A stretch of DNA of 64,000 nt from an uncultured Spirochaetaceae bacterium (GCA_944390725.1 CALXQU010000009.1:25488-89487), one strand, 5' to 3'; positions 18,071 to 26,539 are shown, counted from the first letter of the stretch. Translations and numbers: made by a program. The notes: generated from the sequence alone by a model not told the origin.

Positions 18071-18994
18071 ATGGACGAAAGGATTATACAGCTGCGGGAT
18101 GGCCATCCGATGTTCTTCCGCGTATGGCCTGCCGCGGAGACGAAGGCTACGATGCATATCAACCACGGCATGACAGAGCATAGCGAGCGCTATGGCTGGT
18201 TCGCCGCCTATCTGAATTCCCTGGGGATAACCGTCTATGCCCAGGACCACAGGGGCCATGGGTACACGAAGGCCGAGGATGAGAAGGGCTGGTTTGCCGA
18301 GCATGATGGCTGGTCCGTCATCGTCGATGATGCCTGGGCCCTCGATATGCTCATAAGCCAGGAATACCCGCATGTGCCGCATCTGCTGTTCGGGCATTCC
18401 ATGGGCTCCTTCCTGGTCCGCACCCTGATACAGTCGCACTCGCAGCACTATGCCGGCGTAATCGTCTGCGGCACAGGCGCGTCTATGGGGCTGATGGGGA
18501 AGGCAGGCAAGCTCATAGCTGCCCGAAATGCGAGGAAGTACGGGGCGAGGATGCCTGACAAGCTCATGGAGAAGCTCTCCTTCTCATCATATGGCAGGCA
18601 TTTCCCCGGAGAGGGTCAGTGGGCCTGGCTTACCAAGGACAGGGAGGCGCAGAAGGCATATGAGGATGACATCCTCTGCGGCTTCACCTGCTCATCGGGA
18701 TTCTACGTGGACCTGCTTACCGGAATCGAGAGGGCGAATGATGCCAAGGCCGCGGAGGGCATCTCCAAGGACCTTCCCATGCTCATCATCTCCGGGGATA
18801 AGGATCCTGTCGGAGCCTATGGCAAGGGAGTGAGGAAGGTCTTCCGCCTCTACAGGAAGGCAGGGCTCGGCAATGTCAGGCTGCGCCTCTTCCCCGATGA
18901 CAGGCATGAGATCCTCAATGAGACCGACAGCGATGCGGTGATGGATGAGATCGGCAGGTTCTGCCTCTCCGTCATGGAGCATGGCAATGAGTAA
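18071..18994 (+). CDS. Alpha/beta hydrolase, monoacylglycerol-lipase-like (serine aminopeptidase S33 family)
   Basis: 307 residues. The oxyanion region NHGMTEHSERY, the DHRGHG motif (59-64) and the nucleophile elbow GHSMG with Ser110 are clear, followed by the Asp (SGDKDPVG) and His (DDRHEIL) of the catalytic triad. Similar to bacterial lysophospholipases and monoglyceride lipases (PldB-like). No signal peptide. GAAGGA precedes the ATG. Overlaps the following YihY-type gene by eight bases, so they are probably co-transcribed. Confidence 0.88.
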   Translation: MDERIIQLRDGHPMFFRVWPAAETKATMHINHGMTEHSERYGWFAAYLNSLGITVYAQDHRGHGYTKAEDEKGWFAEHDGWSVIVDDAWALDMLISQEYPHVPHLLFGHSMGSFLVRTLIQSHSQHYAGVIVCGTGASMGLMGKAGKLIAARNARKYGARMPDKLMEKLSFSSYGRHFPGEGQWAWLTKDREAQKAYEDDILCGFTCSSGFYVDLLTGIERANDAKAAEGISKDLPMLIISGDKDPVGAYGKGVRKVFRLYRKAGLGNVRLRLFPDDRHEILNETDSDAVMDEIGRFCLSVMEHGNE

Positions 18995-20213
18995 AGGCAG
19001 CTCCCGCTTCCTTCTCTGGTGGAAGCGGTACGCGAGGACGGCGCTGTACGCCTTCAGCGGCATGGAGCGCGACAACGTGCGCATGGTGGCATCAGGCCTC
19101 GTATACTCATTGCTGGTCGCCGTCATCCCCTGCATCACGTTCCTTGTGGCCTTCCTTTCGGCATTCGGGGTGCTGGAGCCCTTCATGGGCATGCTGGCCA
19201 AGATCTTCGAGGACATGTTCGGCGAGGAGACAGGCTTCGAGCTCATGCGGTATATACGGCAGTTCTCCAGCAATGCGATGAGCCTCGGCCTCATCGGCCT
19301 TGGCTCGTTCATCGTCTCCGGGATCTTCCTCGTCGATAAGATCTACATCTCCATCAACCAGATATTCCACATCAAGCCGACATCAGGGACGATGAGGCGC
19401 TTCTCCACCTTCCTGACCTTCATCATCGTCTTCGCCTTCATGATCGCGGCATTCCTGACCGTGCAGTCGCGCGCGACCAGCTTCATCGCCGGGCTTGCAG
19501 TGGGGCGCAGGGCCGTAGGTAGCATCCCCAGGAGCGTGACCGCGTTCATCTGGCTCTGGCTGCTGCTGATGTTTCTCTATTCGATAGTGCCCTCAGCGAG
19601 AATCAGGTTCGGCTCCTCCGCCATGGGTGCGACGACAGGCGCGATCGCGCTCTTCATCGCCTCGCACATATTCCAGAGCCTGACCCATCTGATGGTATCC
19701 CAGTCGGTGATCTATGGCTCGATGGCATCGCTCTTCATCACGCTGCTCTTCCTCTACATATGCTGGTACATCGTCCTCTACTGTGCCGAGATGGTATACA
19801 TCTACCAGTTCGAGCCGGAGAAGGCTGTCCTCTTCGGCCATATCCATCCGCCGGCCATGCAGATCTCGGAGGCGCTCACGATCGTGCTCATCATCGCATA
19901 CAAGCATAGGAAGGGCGAGGGGGCCACTACCGTCAGGGAGCTGATGAAGAGGCTGAGGGTGCCTTCCGGCGTGATATCCTCCTACTTGTCCGATCTCGCG
20001 AATGGAGGCATCATACTTGCGGTCAATCCGCGGAAGACCGCGTTCGTGCCCTACCGTCCCATGGACCAGGTGAAGGTGCGCGACGTGATAGCGATCGCAT
20101 ATGGTTCCGCAGGCGATGAGACGCTGGGCGAGGAGGTGGCTGCCTCCTTCCTCGGATACGGGACGGCGGGCTTCGGCGATATGACGATGAACGAACTTCT
20201 GGAGAAGATATGA
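18987..20213 (+). CDS. YihY/BrkB-family membrane protein with C-terminal winged helix
   Basis: 408 residues from the ATG at 18987. About six membrane helices (residues 30-290) with the family features of YihY/UPF0761 (formerly called ribonuclease BN), then a ~110-residue cytoplasmic part that looks like a winged-helix domain (TTVRELMKRLRVPSGVISSYLSDL). The role of YihY proteins is unknown. A GGAGC sits eight bases upstream of the chosen start. Coupled by ATGA to the next small gene. Confidence 0.82.
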   Translation: MSKGSSRFLLWWKRYARTALYAFSGMERDNVRMVASGLVYSLLVAVIPCITFLVAFLSAFGVLEPFMGMLAKIFEDMFGEETGFELMRYIRQFSSNAMSLGLIGLGSFIVSGIFLVDKIYISINQIFHIKPTSGTMRRFSTFLTFIIVFAFMIAAFLTVQSRATSFIAGLAVGRRAVGSIPRSVTAFIWLWLLLMFLYSIVPSARIRFGSSAMGATTGAIALFIASHIFQSLTHLMVSQSVIYGSMASLFITLLFLYICWYIVLYCAEMVYIYQFEPEKAVLFGHIHPPAMQISEALTIVLIIAYKHRKGEGATTVRELMKRLRVPSGVISSYLSDLANGGIILAVNPRKTAFVPYRPMDQVKVRDVIAIAYGSAGDETLGEEVAASFLGYGTAGFGDMTMNELLEKI

Positions 20214-20668
20214 TAATCGACAAGAGAACGGCGTCGGACCTGATGCCCGATGGCTTCCAGACGCTGCCCGCCAGGGACTCAGGCGTCGTAAGGAGATATG
20301 GATATGCGGATATGGAGGTCCTGCTCCATAAGGATCCCAGGCCTGTGTCTGACTCGACGGTGGTCGTGCTGACCCATGCGGCTTCCGTATACTGGAAGGG
20401 CAGGCTCATATTCGCCGCATCGCTTGAGCGTGAGGACCTGAGGGTGATGGCCCCGCTTCTCGGCATGTCCCTGAAGGAGCTGCAGGCTGACTATGGCATC
20501 AGGGGCTTCCTCGCAGATCCGAAGATCGTGCTCTACGGGAACGGCGAGAAGGAGAGCCTCGGCGCCTTCCTCGGCAGCGATGATGATGACGCGGTCTTCC
20601 GCTTCCTGCTCTCGCTTGTCGATGACAGCTTCGATGCCGGCGCAGACTTCGAGCCGCTAGAAGGCTAG
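20210..20668 (+). CDS. Hypothetical protein
   Basis: 152 residues, acidic, without membrane segments or a family I recognise. Starts inside the YihY stop codon (ATGA overlap), so it is translationally coupled to it, and ends 12 bases into the convergent ccdA-like gene. The middle (about 50-110) has alternating beta and helix character. Coding is supported by spacing and by sequence composition like its neighbours; function is unknown. Confidence 0.7.
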   Translation: MIIDKRTASDLMPDGFQTLPARDSGVVRRYGYADMEVLLHKDPRPVSDSTVVVLTHAASVYWKGRLIFAASLEREDLRVMAPLLGMSLKELQADYGIRGFLADPKIVLYGNGEKESLGAFLGSDDDDAVFRFLLSLVDDSFDAGADFEPLEG

Positions 20669-21361
20669 GTAGAGCAGATATAGGCCGATGGCCAGCACCA
20701 GGGCTCCAAGTATGGCGTTGAGCACCGTCGACAGGCGGTGCATGCGCTCATCCCTTGCGAGCTTCCTCAGCATGGAGGGCGAGGTGCCGAAGGCTATCGC
20801 CAGCACTGATACGCCGGCTGCATATACGAAGAGGAGGAATCCGCCCCAGAGCGCCTCGCCATCGGCTGCCGCGATCGTCAGCAGCACCACGAGGACAGGC
20901 GTGGAGCAGGGCGATGAGAAGATCCCCGCGAGCATGCCTGCTATCAGCGCACCCGCATATCCCCGCTTCGTATTCCTTCCCGCGAGGAACGATGACGGGA
21001 TGAACTGGAAGATATCCCAGATCTGCAGCGCCATCATTATCATCAGGACGCCGAGGATCCCCAGCCAGATGCCTGATGAGGAGCCGAGCAGGCGCCCAAG
21101 GAGGGCGGCGGCTATGCCGAGCGCCGTGAAGGTGATTGCCGAGCCGAGCGCATAGGCAAGCGAGAGCCTGAATGCGCGGGATGTATCGGATTCCCTGCCG
21201 ACATAGGCAAGGACGAGCGGCAGCTGCGATAGCGAGCACGGCGTGACGGAAGTTATAAGGCCGGCGGCGAAGGCTATCAGCGGCGCTGTCCAGCCTCCTG
21301 CGGATATCACGGAGCCGAGGGATGAGAGAAGCTGGTCAATCAACGAGCAGCTCCTCGGCAA
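20657..21361 (-). CDS. CcdA-family thiol-disulfide membrane transporter
   Basis: 234 residues, six membrane helices, with the two conserved redox cysteines in TPCSLSQLP (about residue 42) and SPCSTP (about residue 150). CcdA proteins carry electrons from cytoplasmic thioredoxin across the membrane. The thioredoxin-like gene directly upstream overlaps it by about 25 bases and is the likely extracytoplasmic partner. Start uncertain: an ATG at 21361 or a TTG at 21343. Confidence 0.88.
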   Translation of the reverse strand: MPRSCSLIDQLLSSLGSVISAGGWTAPLIAFAAGLITSVTPCSLSQLPLVLAYVGRESDTSRAFRLSLAYALGSAITFTALGIAAALLGRLLGSSSGIWLGILGVLMIMMALQIWDIFQFIPSSFLAGRNTKRGYAGALIAGMLAGIFSSPCSTPVLVVLLTIAAADGEALWGGFLLFVYAAGVSVLAIAFGTSPSMLRKLARDERMHRLSTVLNAILGALVLAIGLYLLYLAF

Positions 21362-21872
21362 GGGCCCTCAGCATGTCGAGGGGCAGCGCGCCCTCGGCGA
21401 CTGTCACCATATGCTCGCCTGTGTTCCTGTCTGAATAGAGTATGAAGGGGATCTTATTGCCTTCTGCGGGCACGAATGGCTTCCCATCCGGCATGAAGAC
21501 CGCGATGGTCGGCGTGACGCGCACGGGAATCGAGTACATGACCTCGGGATTGTCATTGATATCAAGATAGGCGACATCGACCCTGCCTGCGTAGATCTCC
21601 CTGAGCGTCTCCAGGTCCGGAAGCATCCTCATGCATGGTCCGCATGTATCGGATCCGAGGACGAGGATGAGCGGGAGCTCGTTATCCTCGATCATCGACC
21701 TGTCGAATGAGGCAGCCTCGAGAGGGTCGCTCTCTGCCTGCAGGTCGCCTGCATTCAGGCTGACGGCATCTTTCAGGCCGGCTATCTCTCCGTAGTTCTT
21801 CGCGATATAGACGCCGGCGACGAGGATGAGTATGAGGGCTATAGCCGCTATGCGGATGAATCTCTTGTCCAT
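21336..21872 (-). CDS. Membrane-anchored thioredoxin-fold protein
   Basis: 178 residues. An N-terminal signal anchor (about 5-24) is followed by a thioredoxin fold whose redox site is Cys77-Gly-Pro-Cys80, with the cis-proline in RVTPTIAVF. It likely works outside the cytoplasmic membrane and is kept reduced by the CcdA protein encoded next. A TAGAAT with an extended TG element lies ten bases before the start codon, giving a leader of only a few bases. Confidence 0.87.
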   Translation of the reverse strand: MDKRFIRIAAIALILILVAGVYIAKNYGEIAGLKDAVSLNAGDLQAESDPLEAASFDRSMIEDNELPLILVLGSDTCGPCMRMLPDLETLREIYAGRVDVAYLDINDNPEVMYSIPVRVTPTIAVFMPDGKPFVPAEGNKIPFILYSDRNTGEHMVTVAEGALPLDMLRALAEELLVD

Positions 21873-21907
21873 AGTCCCGCTTATTCTACCATCAAGCCGC
21901 AGCCGTG

Positions 21908-23113
21908 TCAGGCAGTAAACGTTGCCGCAGCCTTCCTCTCCATCACATCATGGTAGAATGGCTCAAGCTCCTTCGCGGTCATCAGCCTGGGGACGGGGTA
22001 GAGCGGATTCGCTTCCTTCTCGGCCATGGCCGCCAGCTCCGGGATGTCCTCCTCCCTGATTCCGCGGATCGATGAGGGGATGCCGATGCCCGCCTCAAGC
22101 GCTTCCACAGCCTTGATGAATGCATCGCCGTTCTTCCTCATGCCGATAGCCTCGGCAAGGATGGCGAGCTTCCTCTCGGCGCTCTTGCCGTATGCCTTCA
22201 GTACATGGGGAAGCAGCACGGCATTGGCAAGGCCATGCGGGGTGTTGTACCTGCCTCCAAGCGAGTGCGCTACGGCGTGGACGTATCCGACATAGGACTT
22301 CGTGAATGCGCTTCCGGCGAGGAAGGATGCCCTGAGCATCTTCCTCCTTGCCTCGATATCGCTGCCATCGGCTACCGCCTTGGGCAGGTTCTCGAATATC
22401 AACCTTACGGCCTCGATGCTGGCTTCCCTTGTCTCGCGTGTCGTCGAGCGCCCGATGAATGCCTCGACCGCATGCGTGAGCGCGTCGATTCCCGTCGAGG
22501 CGGTAATCGATGGCGGCAGCGAAAGCGTCACCGAAGGGTCGAGCACCGCATAGCGCGGGATGAGCGGGAAGCTGTTGATGGGATATTTGTGCCTTGTGCC
22601 GCTGTCGACGATGACGGATGCGAGCGTCGTCTCGCTGCCTGTCCCTGCCGTGGTCGGCACCGCGATAAGCAGCGGGAGCCTGCGCCTGACCTTGAGGATG
22701 CCCTTCATCTTCGAGAGAGGCTTCCTGGGATAGGCGATGCGGGCACCGACGGCCTTGGCGGCATCGATGGATGAGCCGCCTCCGAATCCTATCAGTGCCT
22801 GGCATCTTGACCTGATGTACATCCCCCTTGCGTCCTCGACGTTGTCCGTCGTCGGATTGGCGACGGTGGAGTCGAATACGGAAACGGAGATCCCTGCGTC
22901 TGCAAGGCTGTCCTCGAGTCCCTTCGTCAGCCCCAGGCCCCTGATGGACCTGTCCGTGACGACCATCACGCTATTGATGCCCTTTCTGATAAGGAGAGGA
23001 GCGACATCATCAAGCGATGGGAGAATCTCGGGAGTGCGGTATGGCAGGAAGGGCAGGGCTATCCTCAGGCTTATCTGGAATGCCCTGCAGTACATCATCT
23101 TAATCGGATTCAT
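21908..23113 (-). CDS. Iron-containing alcohol dehydrogenase
   Basis: 401 residues of the group III metal-dependent alcohol dehydrogenases. The NAD(P) site GFGGGSSIDAAK is near residue 110 and the metal ligands lie in GIDALTHAVEAF and in the HAVAHSLGG and TPHGLANA segments. It reduces aldehydes or oxidises alcohols in fermentation; specificity cannot be read. The promoter (TTGACA, 17 bases, TAATAA) ends six bases before the ATG and an inverted repeat overlaps it, so the gene seems regulated and leaderless. Confidence 0.88.
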   Translation of the reverse strand: MNPIKMMYCRAFQISLRIALPFLPYRTPEILPSLDDVAPLLIRKGINSVMVVTDRSIRGLGLTKGLEDSLADAGISVSVFDSTVANPTTDNVEDARGMYIRSRCQALIGFGGGSSIDAAKAVGARIAYPRKPLSKMKGILKVRRRLPLLIAVPTTAGTGSETTLASVIVDSGTRHKYPINSFPLIPRYAVLDPSVTLSLPPSITASTGIDALTHAVEAFIGRSTTRETREASIEAVRLIFENLPKAVADGSDIEARRKMLRASFLAGSAFTKSYVGYVHAVAHSLGGRYNTPHGLANAVLLPHVLKAYGKSAERKLAILAEAIGMRKNGDAFIKAVEALEAGIGIPSSIRGIREEDIPELAAMAEKEANPLYPVPRLMTAKELEPFYHDVMERKAAATFTA

Positions 23114-23119
23114 GGCTCT

Positions 23120-23148
23120 TTATTAACACTTTAGAAAATAAGTGTCAA
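23120..23148 (-). promoter_or_regulatory. Promoter of the alcohol dehydrogenase gene with overlapping inverted repeat
   Basis: On the minus strand TTGACA (23148-23143) and TAATAA (23125-23120) are 17 bases apart, and TAATAA ends six bases before the start codon. TTAACACTT (23123-23131) and AAGTGTCAA (23140-23148) form a nine-base inverted repeat with one mismatch that covers both elements, the expected place for a repressor such as a redox sensor. Confidence 0.62.
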
Positions 23149-23172
23149 TAAAGACAAGAATAATAAAATCTG

Positions 23173-24240
23173 TCAGCTTACTGAGAGGATGGAAACCGCC
23201 GCATCTATCTCCTCGCTGCTGAGCCCGAGCTGGCTCTCTGCGTAGATCCTTGCAGCCTGCTGCAGCATGCTCCATGGGAACGGGCGGCCGTTCATCTCCA
23301 CGAAGAACTCCAGTATCCTCTGCGATACCTCCTGATACTGCTCCGAGCCATCCACGACGCCGCATGACGCGGTGAATGTCCTCATATAGTCCTTGACGAT
23401 CCAGTTTATGTTCACGCCGGCAAGCGCCTCGAGGTATGCAGCCATCCATGCGGTCTCCGCAAGCCCGTCGCTATCGTGGATGAGATATGGGCCAGGGTTC
23501 GCGATGATGAACCTGATTGCCTCAGCAGCCTTCTCCTTTGATTCCGCAGAGAAGAAGCCTCCGTCCATGCCGAGCCCGATGGCCCTGCCTTCATCCGCGA
23601 TCTGCCTGTAGGAGACGCCTGCGCCTGCCTTCCCCTGGAGCTCTTTCTGGCTGTCTTCCAGGTTGATTATGCTCATGATGCCGTTCTCTCCGATGAGGGA
23701 ATCAGCGGCAAGAGACCTTGCATCGCCCTCGATGGGGCTTGAGCTCCTGTAGAGGATGCCGGGGATGACGGCACGGAAATCAGCATATGCCTCGTCGGAC
23801 TCATAGTAGTCCCTGTCTTCCATCCTTATGAGATTCCTCCTGCTGTATTCCTCGAGGTATCCTCCTTCCTCGGAGATCGTCATGGCAAGCTCAGCTCCTT
23901 CCTCAAGCCCTGATGACTCCTGGAAGCTGCCATCCCTGATCATGATCGACAATCCATCTTCCTCATCCAGAACTGCAGCAGGCGAGCCTGCGTCGACATC
24001 GCCGGCAGAGCTGCAGAGCGGCATCGAAGAGGTGTATTCGCCTGATGCGATGGAGACCATGTCACCATAGGAGAAGCCGCTGGCGATGACGGCATCATAG
24101 CCGATATCCGTGATGGCATCGCCTGCCTCGGAATAGCCAGTGATGGTCCCATCGATCTCCCCTTCGGTCACTTCAAGCGTCAGGCATGATGTGAAGAGGA
24201 TAGGTATAAGCATGGCAGCAATAAGCTTGGGATGGTTCAT
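23173..24240 (-). CDS. Lipoprotein with inactive tyrosine-phosphatase-like domain
   Basis: 355 residues. A lipoprotein signal ends at Cys19 (ILFTSC). The rest fits the bacterial Tyr/Ser phosphatase family (Y_phosphatase3-like): an FRAVIPGILYRSSSP segment, the INLEDS strand, and the P-loop position. The P-loop, normally H-C-x2-G-K-D-R, reads H-D-S-D-G-L-A-E here, so the nucleophilic Cys is Asp256 and the Arg is missing; catalysis by the family mechanism is impossible. It may be a binding protein on the cell surface. GATAAT with extended TGC (24252-24247) ends six bases before the start, with no ribosome site. Confidence 0.72.
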   Translation of the reverse strand: MNHPKLIAAMLIPILFTSCLTLEVTEGEIDGTITGYSEAGDAITDIGYDAVIASGFSYGDMVSIASGEYTSSMPLCSSAGDVDAGSPAAVLDEEDGLSIMIRDGSFQESSGLEEGAELAMTISEEGGYLEEYSRRNLIRMEDRDYYESDEAYADFRAVIPGILYRSSSPIEGDARSLAADSLIGENGIMSIINLEDSQKELQGKAGAGVSYRQIADEGRAIGLGMDGGFFSAESKEKAAEAIRFIIANPGPYLIHDSDGLAETAWMAAYLEALAGVNINWIVKDYMRTFTASCGVVDGSEQYQEVSQRILEFFVEMNGRPFPWSMLQQAARIYAESQLGLSSEEIDAAVSILSVS

Positions 24241-24246
24241 GGATGG

Positions 24247-24252
24247 ATTATC
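24247..24252 (-). promoter_or_regulatory. Extended -10 element for a leaderless transcript
   Basis: Read on the minus strand, TGC directly precedes GATAAT, and the hexamer ends six bases before the ATG of the phosphatase-like lipoprotein gene. The rest of 24253-24578 is AT-rich and shows no gene. Confidence 0.5.
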
Positions 24253-24578
24253 GCACAGAAATGGACAGCGCAGAAAGCTCAGCCTCTGCAAATGCCGTGG
24301 TGTTTATATATAGATATAAAGTACAAACTCTTTTCTATTGCATCATGAATATGGATCAGACGGAGGATTCCATCCCGTATGATAGCGTAAGTAAACCCGT
24401 ATCCGTATTGGTAATTCCTGAATTCAGAATCAATTGAATCAGATATTATCCAAACTGACAGAATCCAAGATAAGCAAAAGGCAGCTTCGCAAAACAGCTC
24501 ACATACTCCAGATAATCCATCAAAGCCGGCAACGATGGAATGGAAACACCAAAAACTGAAAAATCGTGCAGAAAAGTA

Positions 24579-24612
24579 TTGACAATCCACAACTGGGGGG
24601 GGGGGGTAGACT
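24579..24612 (+). promoter_or_regulatory. Promoter with poly-G spacer, possibly phase-variable
   Basis: A perfect TTGACA (24579-24584) is separated from TAGACT (24607-24612) by 22 bases that include 12 consecutive G. The normal spacing of 17 would need about seven G. Gain or loss of G by slippage would therefore change promoter strength for the downstream lipoprotein gene, whose ATG is 32 bases further on behind an AGGAGAGG site. Confidence 0.6.
24595..24606. repeat. Homopolymer of 12 G
   Basis: Uninterrupted run of 12 G between the -35 and -10 elements of the lipoprotein promoter. No other G or C run of this length was noticed in the window. The exact length may vary between cells or be a sequencing consensus. 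Confidence 0.9.
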
Positions 24613-24644
24613 TAATGGCAGATTAATAAGGAGAGGGTTGAGAA

Positions 24645-26006
24645 ATGAAATCAACGAAAAAGATCTTTGCTGTAGCGCTTGCTGCTATGATGCTCTTCGC
24701 ATTCACGGCGTGCAACAATACAATGCCTTCTGCATTCAAGAGTGTAGAATACGTTGAGGTGCAGCAGATTGAGAGCTATCTCAAGGGCGAGACACCGAAG
24801 GCATCTGGATTCCAGGTCGTAGTTAACTACACAGAAGGTGAGCCTACTGTCCTGAAGGGAAGCACTGGGACGATTGCTTTCGACAGTGCCACTGACGCAA
24901 AGCTCGCTGCTGTTGCAGATGGGATTGAGTTCCTTGATAAAGGCGGCCACCCAGTTGTAGCAGTGCCTGCTGAGATTGCTTATGAGGAAGTAACATCCGT
25001 GACAATCGAAGGAATCGAGGAGTACACTGTCGAGACATCTACTGATGATCCTTGGACTCTTTCTGATTTTGATTATAACGATGAGGCTCTCAAGGATATG
25101 ACAGTCACGCTTGCTGGCGGTGATGCATCTAGGACTTATACAATCCAGGACAAGCTTAATGATAAGATTGATTTCGTCCTTTCACTCTGGAAGGATGGAA
25201 AGATTCTTGAAGAGGGTGATTCTGTAGCAGTCGGTGATACATACACTGTGACATTTGACAAGTATCGCTATGCAGCTACGGGTGAATGGGAAGCGGACTT
25301 CACGAATGGGGATAAGAACCCTGGACTTGAGACTGGCATAACTGTTTCCGTTGTTGAGAAAGAGACTCCAGCTCCGAATCCGACAAAGAATGATGTTACG
25401 GCACTTCGCGTAAAGTGGGCTATTGATGCCAAGGAAGTCGGAACAGAAAATTCACTTACAGCATATGCTGGTCAGAAGGTGTCATATGTAATTGTTGGAG
25501 TCGTAGGAGATAAGGAAGTTTCCCTCAGCTCTGCTGACTACAAGGTAACAGGTACTATTCCTACAACTTCTGCTCTTACTGCTGATAACATTACTGACGA
25601 TGCCCAGCCTGCTTATACTGCAACGGTTGAGTTCATCTCCAATGAAGGTGCAGGCAACTGGGAAGCTGGTTCTGTCGCTCCTATCACGCTGACACTCACT
25701 GTAAAGGATGCAATCAATCCCGCCAATCTCACCAGCGCAACATTCACATATGCTGATAAGGTTATCGCAGGGACTGCCGTTACTCTTGATCCTGCTAAGT
25801 TCACAGCAACTGTGAAGACCTTCGATGGAAAGGATGCAAAGCTTGTTGGAACAGCAATCAAGGATAAGGACACATATGCAGCTTCTGAAGTTGTGGCAGG
25901 CAGTCCGCTTCCTGTAAGGATTAAGTGGGTAACAGCAGATGATACATACCTCCACTATGAAGGATATGCCAATACGACTGTTGCTGTAGAACCAGCTACA
26001 ACCTAA
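24645..26006 (+). CDS. Surface lipoprotein with repeated beta-domains, function unknown
   Basis: 453 residues. The lipobox FTAC puts lipidation at Cys23. The mature protein is acidic, almost without Cys, rich in Thr, Val, Ala and Asp, and looks like three or so immunoglobulin-like beta domains (about 25-130, 130-245, 255-450). Third-base usage (many GCT, GTT, ACT codons) is more AT-rich than in the flanking genes, which suggests recent transfer or a different mutational history. Single gene under the poly-G promoter and closed by a hairpin. No family recognised; a phase-variable surface antigen or adhesin is a reasonable guess. Confidence 0.8.
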   Translation: MKSTKKIFAVALAAMMLFAFTACNNTMPSAFKSVEYVEVQQIESYLKGETPKASGFQVVVNYTEGEPTVLKGSTGTIAFDSATDAKLAAVADGIEFLDKGGHPVVAVPAEIAYEEVTSVTIEGIEEYTVETSTDDPWTLSDFDYNDEALKDMTVTLAGGDASRTYTIQDKLNDKIDFVLSLWKDGKILEEGDSVAVGDTYTVTFDKYRYAATGEWEADFTNGDKNPGLETGITVSVVEKETPAPNPTKNDVTALRVKWAIDAKEVGTENSLTAYAGQKVSYVIVGVVGDKEVSLSSADYKVTGTIPTTSALTADNITDDAQPAYTATVEFISNEGAGNWEAGSVAPITLTLTVKDAINPANLTSATFTYADKVIAGTAVTLDPAKFTATVKTFDGKDAKLVGTAIKDKDTYAASEVVAGSPLPVRIKWVTADDTYLHYEGYANTTVAVEPATT

Positions 26007-26018
26007 CTGTAATCTGAT

Positions 26019-26046
26019 TGTCTGCCATCATAATCGATGGCAGACA
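26019..26046 (+). terminator. Perfect hairpin after the lipoprotein gene
   Basis: TGTCTGCCATC (26019-26029) pairs perfectly with GATGGCAGACA (26036-26046) around a six-base loop, 13 bases after the stop codon. No T-run follows. It could also act as an operator or attenuator for the small HTH gene that begins 17 bases later. Confidence 0.6.
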
Positions 26047-26062
26047 TACGAGGAGGACGGAA

Positions 26063-26257
26063 ATGGAAGAACGAACAACGTCCCTTCGACACAGGATTCC
26101 AAACGAGAAGCGCCGTGAGTGCCTGAGGCTCTTCGATGAAGGCTACGGGTATAAGAAGACGGCACAGCTTGCAGACCTCAATACCTATACGGTGAGGGAC
26201 TACAAGAGGCGCTACGCATCTGGTGACTTCACCTGGGCGGAGCGCGGAAGGATCTAG
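26063..26257 (+). CDS. Small helix-turn-helix protein
   Basis: 64 residues, basic. The centre (about 20-48) has a helix-turn-helix look (LFDEGYGYKKTAQLADLNTYTVRDYKRRY), similar to the DNA-binding part of transposase-like and resolvase-like small proteins. An AGGAGG site lies seven bases upstream of the ATG. It sits in a patch of accessory genes, so it may be a remnant of, or a regulator from, a mobile element. No catalytic domain follows. Confidence 0.68.
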   Translation: MEERTTSLRHRIPNEKRRECLRLFDEGYGYKKTAQLADLNTYTVRDYKRRYASGDFTWAERGRI

Positions 26258-26281
26258 GATCCTACAGGGATATCAATGCTT

Positions 26282-26430
26282 GGGCTCTCGGTAACGGGAG
26301 CCCGATATTCTCTCCGGGGTTCTGATAGGAATGCATCCGATGTGTGTATTCCTGTGAGGGCCTTGCCCTCAGGATGATATCTCATCCTTCGATTATTGAT
26401 GCGGTCCGCTGCTGATATGCAGCGGGCTTT
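26282..26430 (+). ncRNA. Hairpin-dense intergenic stretch, possible structured RNA
   Basis: Five inverted repeats follow each other: GGGCTC/GAGCCC (26282-26303), AGGAAT/ATTCCT (near 26328-26353), GAGGG/CCCTC (26356-26370), AGGATGA/TCATCCT (26371-26388) and CCGCTGC/GCAGCGG (26406-26425) followed by GCTTT. The last looks like an intrinsic terminator. No protein frame with support exists between 26258 and 26539. A small RNA or a long structured 3' end are both possible; no known RNA family was recognised. Confidence 0.35.
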
Positions 26431-26504
26431 CGCAATAATGCACGTATTCCCGGATTTCCTTGATGCCGCCTTTGATAGATGCAGGGGTGGCAATTTCAAG
26501 TAAA

Positions 26505-26533
26505 TTGGACATCAGAGGGAGCCCATATATAAT
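26505..26533 (+). promoter_or_regulatory. Promoter placed for a leaderless transcript
   Basis: TTGGAC (26505-26510) and a perfect TATAAT (26528-26533) are 17 bases apart. TATAAT ends six bases before the ATG of the small lipoprotein, so RNA would begin at the start codon. Confidence 0.6.
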
Positions 26534-26539
26534 TAAGGC

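Noticed and set aside
24279..24590. 103-residue minus-strand frame in the AT-rich gap
   Set aside because: Composition is unlike real proteins here, it covers the poly-G promoter region, and no start signal is present.
26254..26499. 81-residue frame on the minus strand within the hairpin-rich gap
   Set aside because: No ribosome site, no promoter, no protein-like composition, and it crosses several strong inverted repeats.
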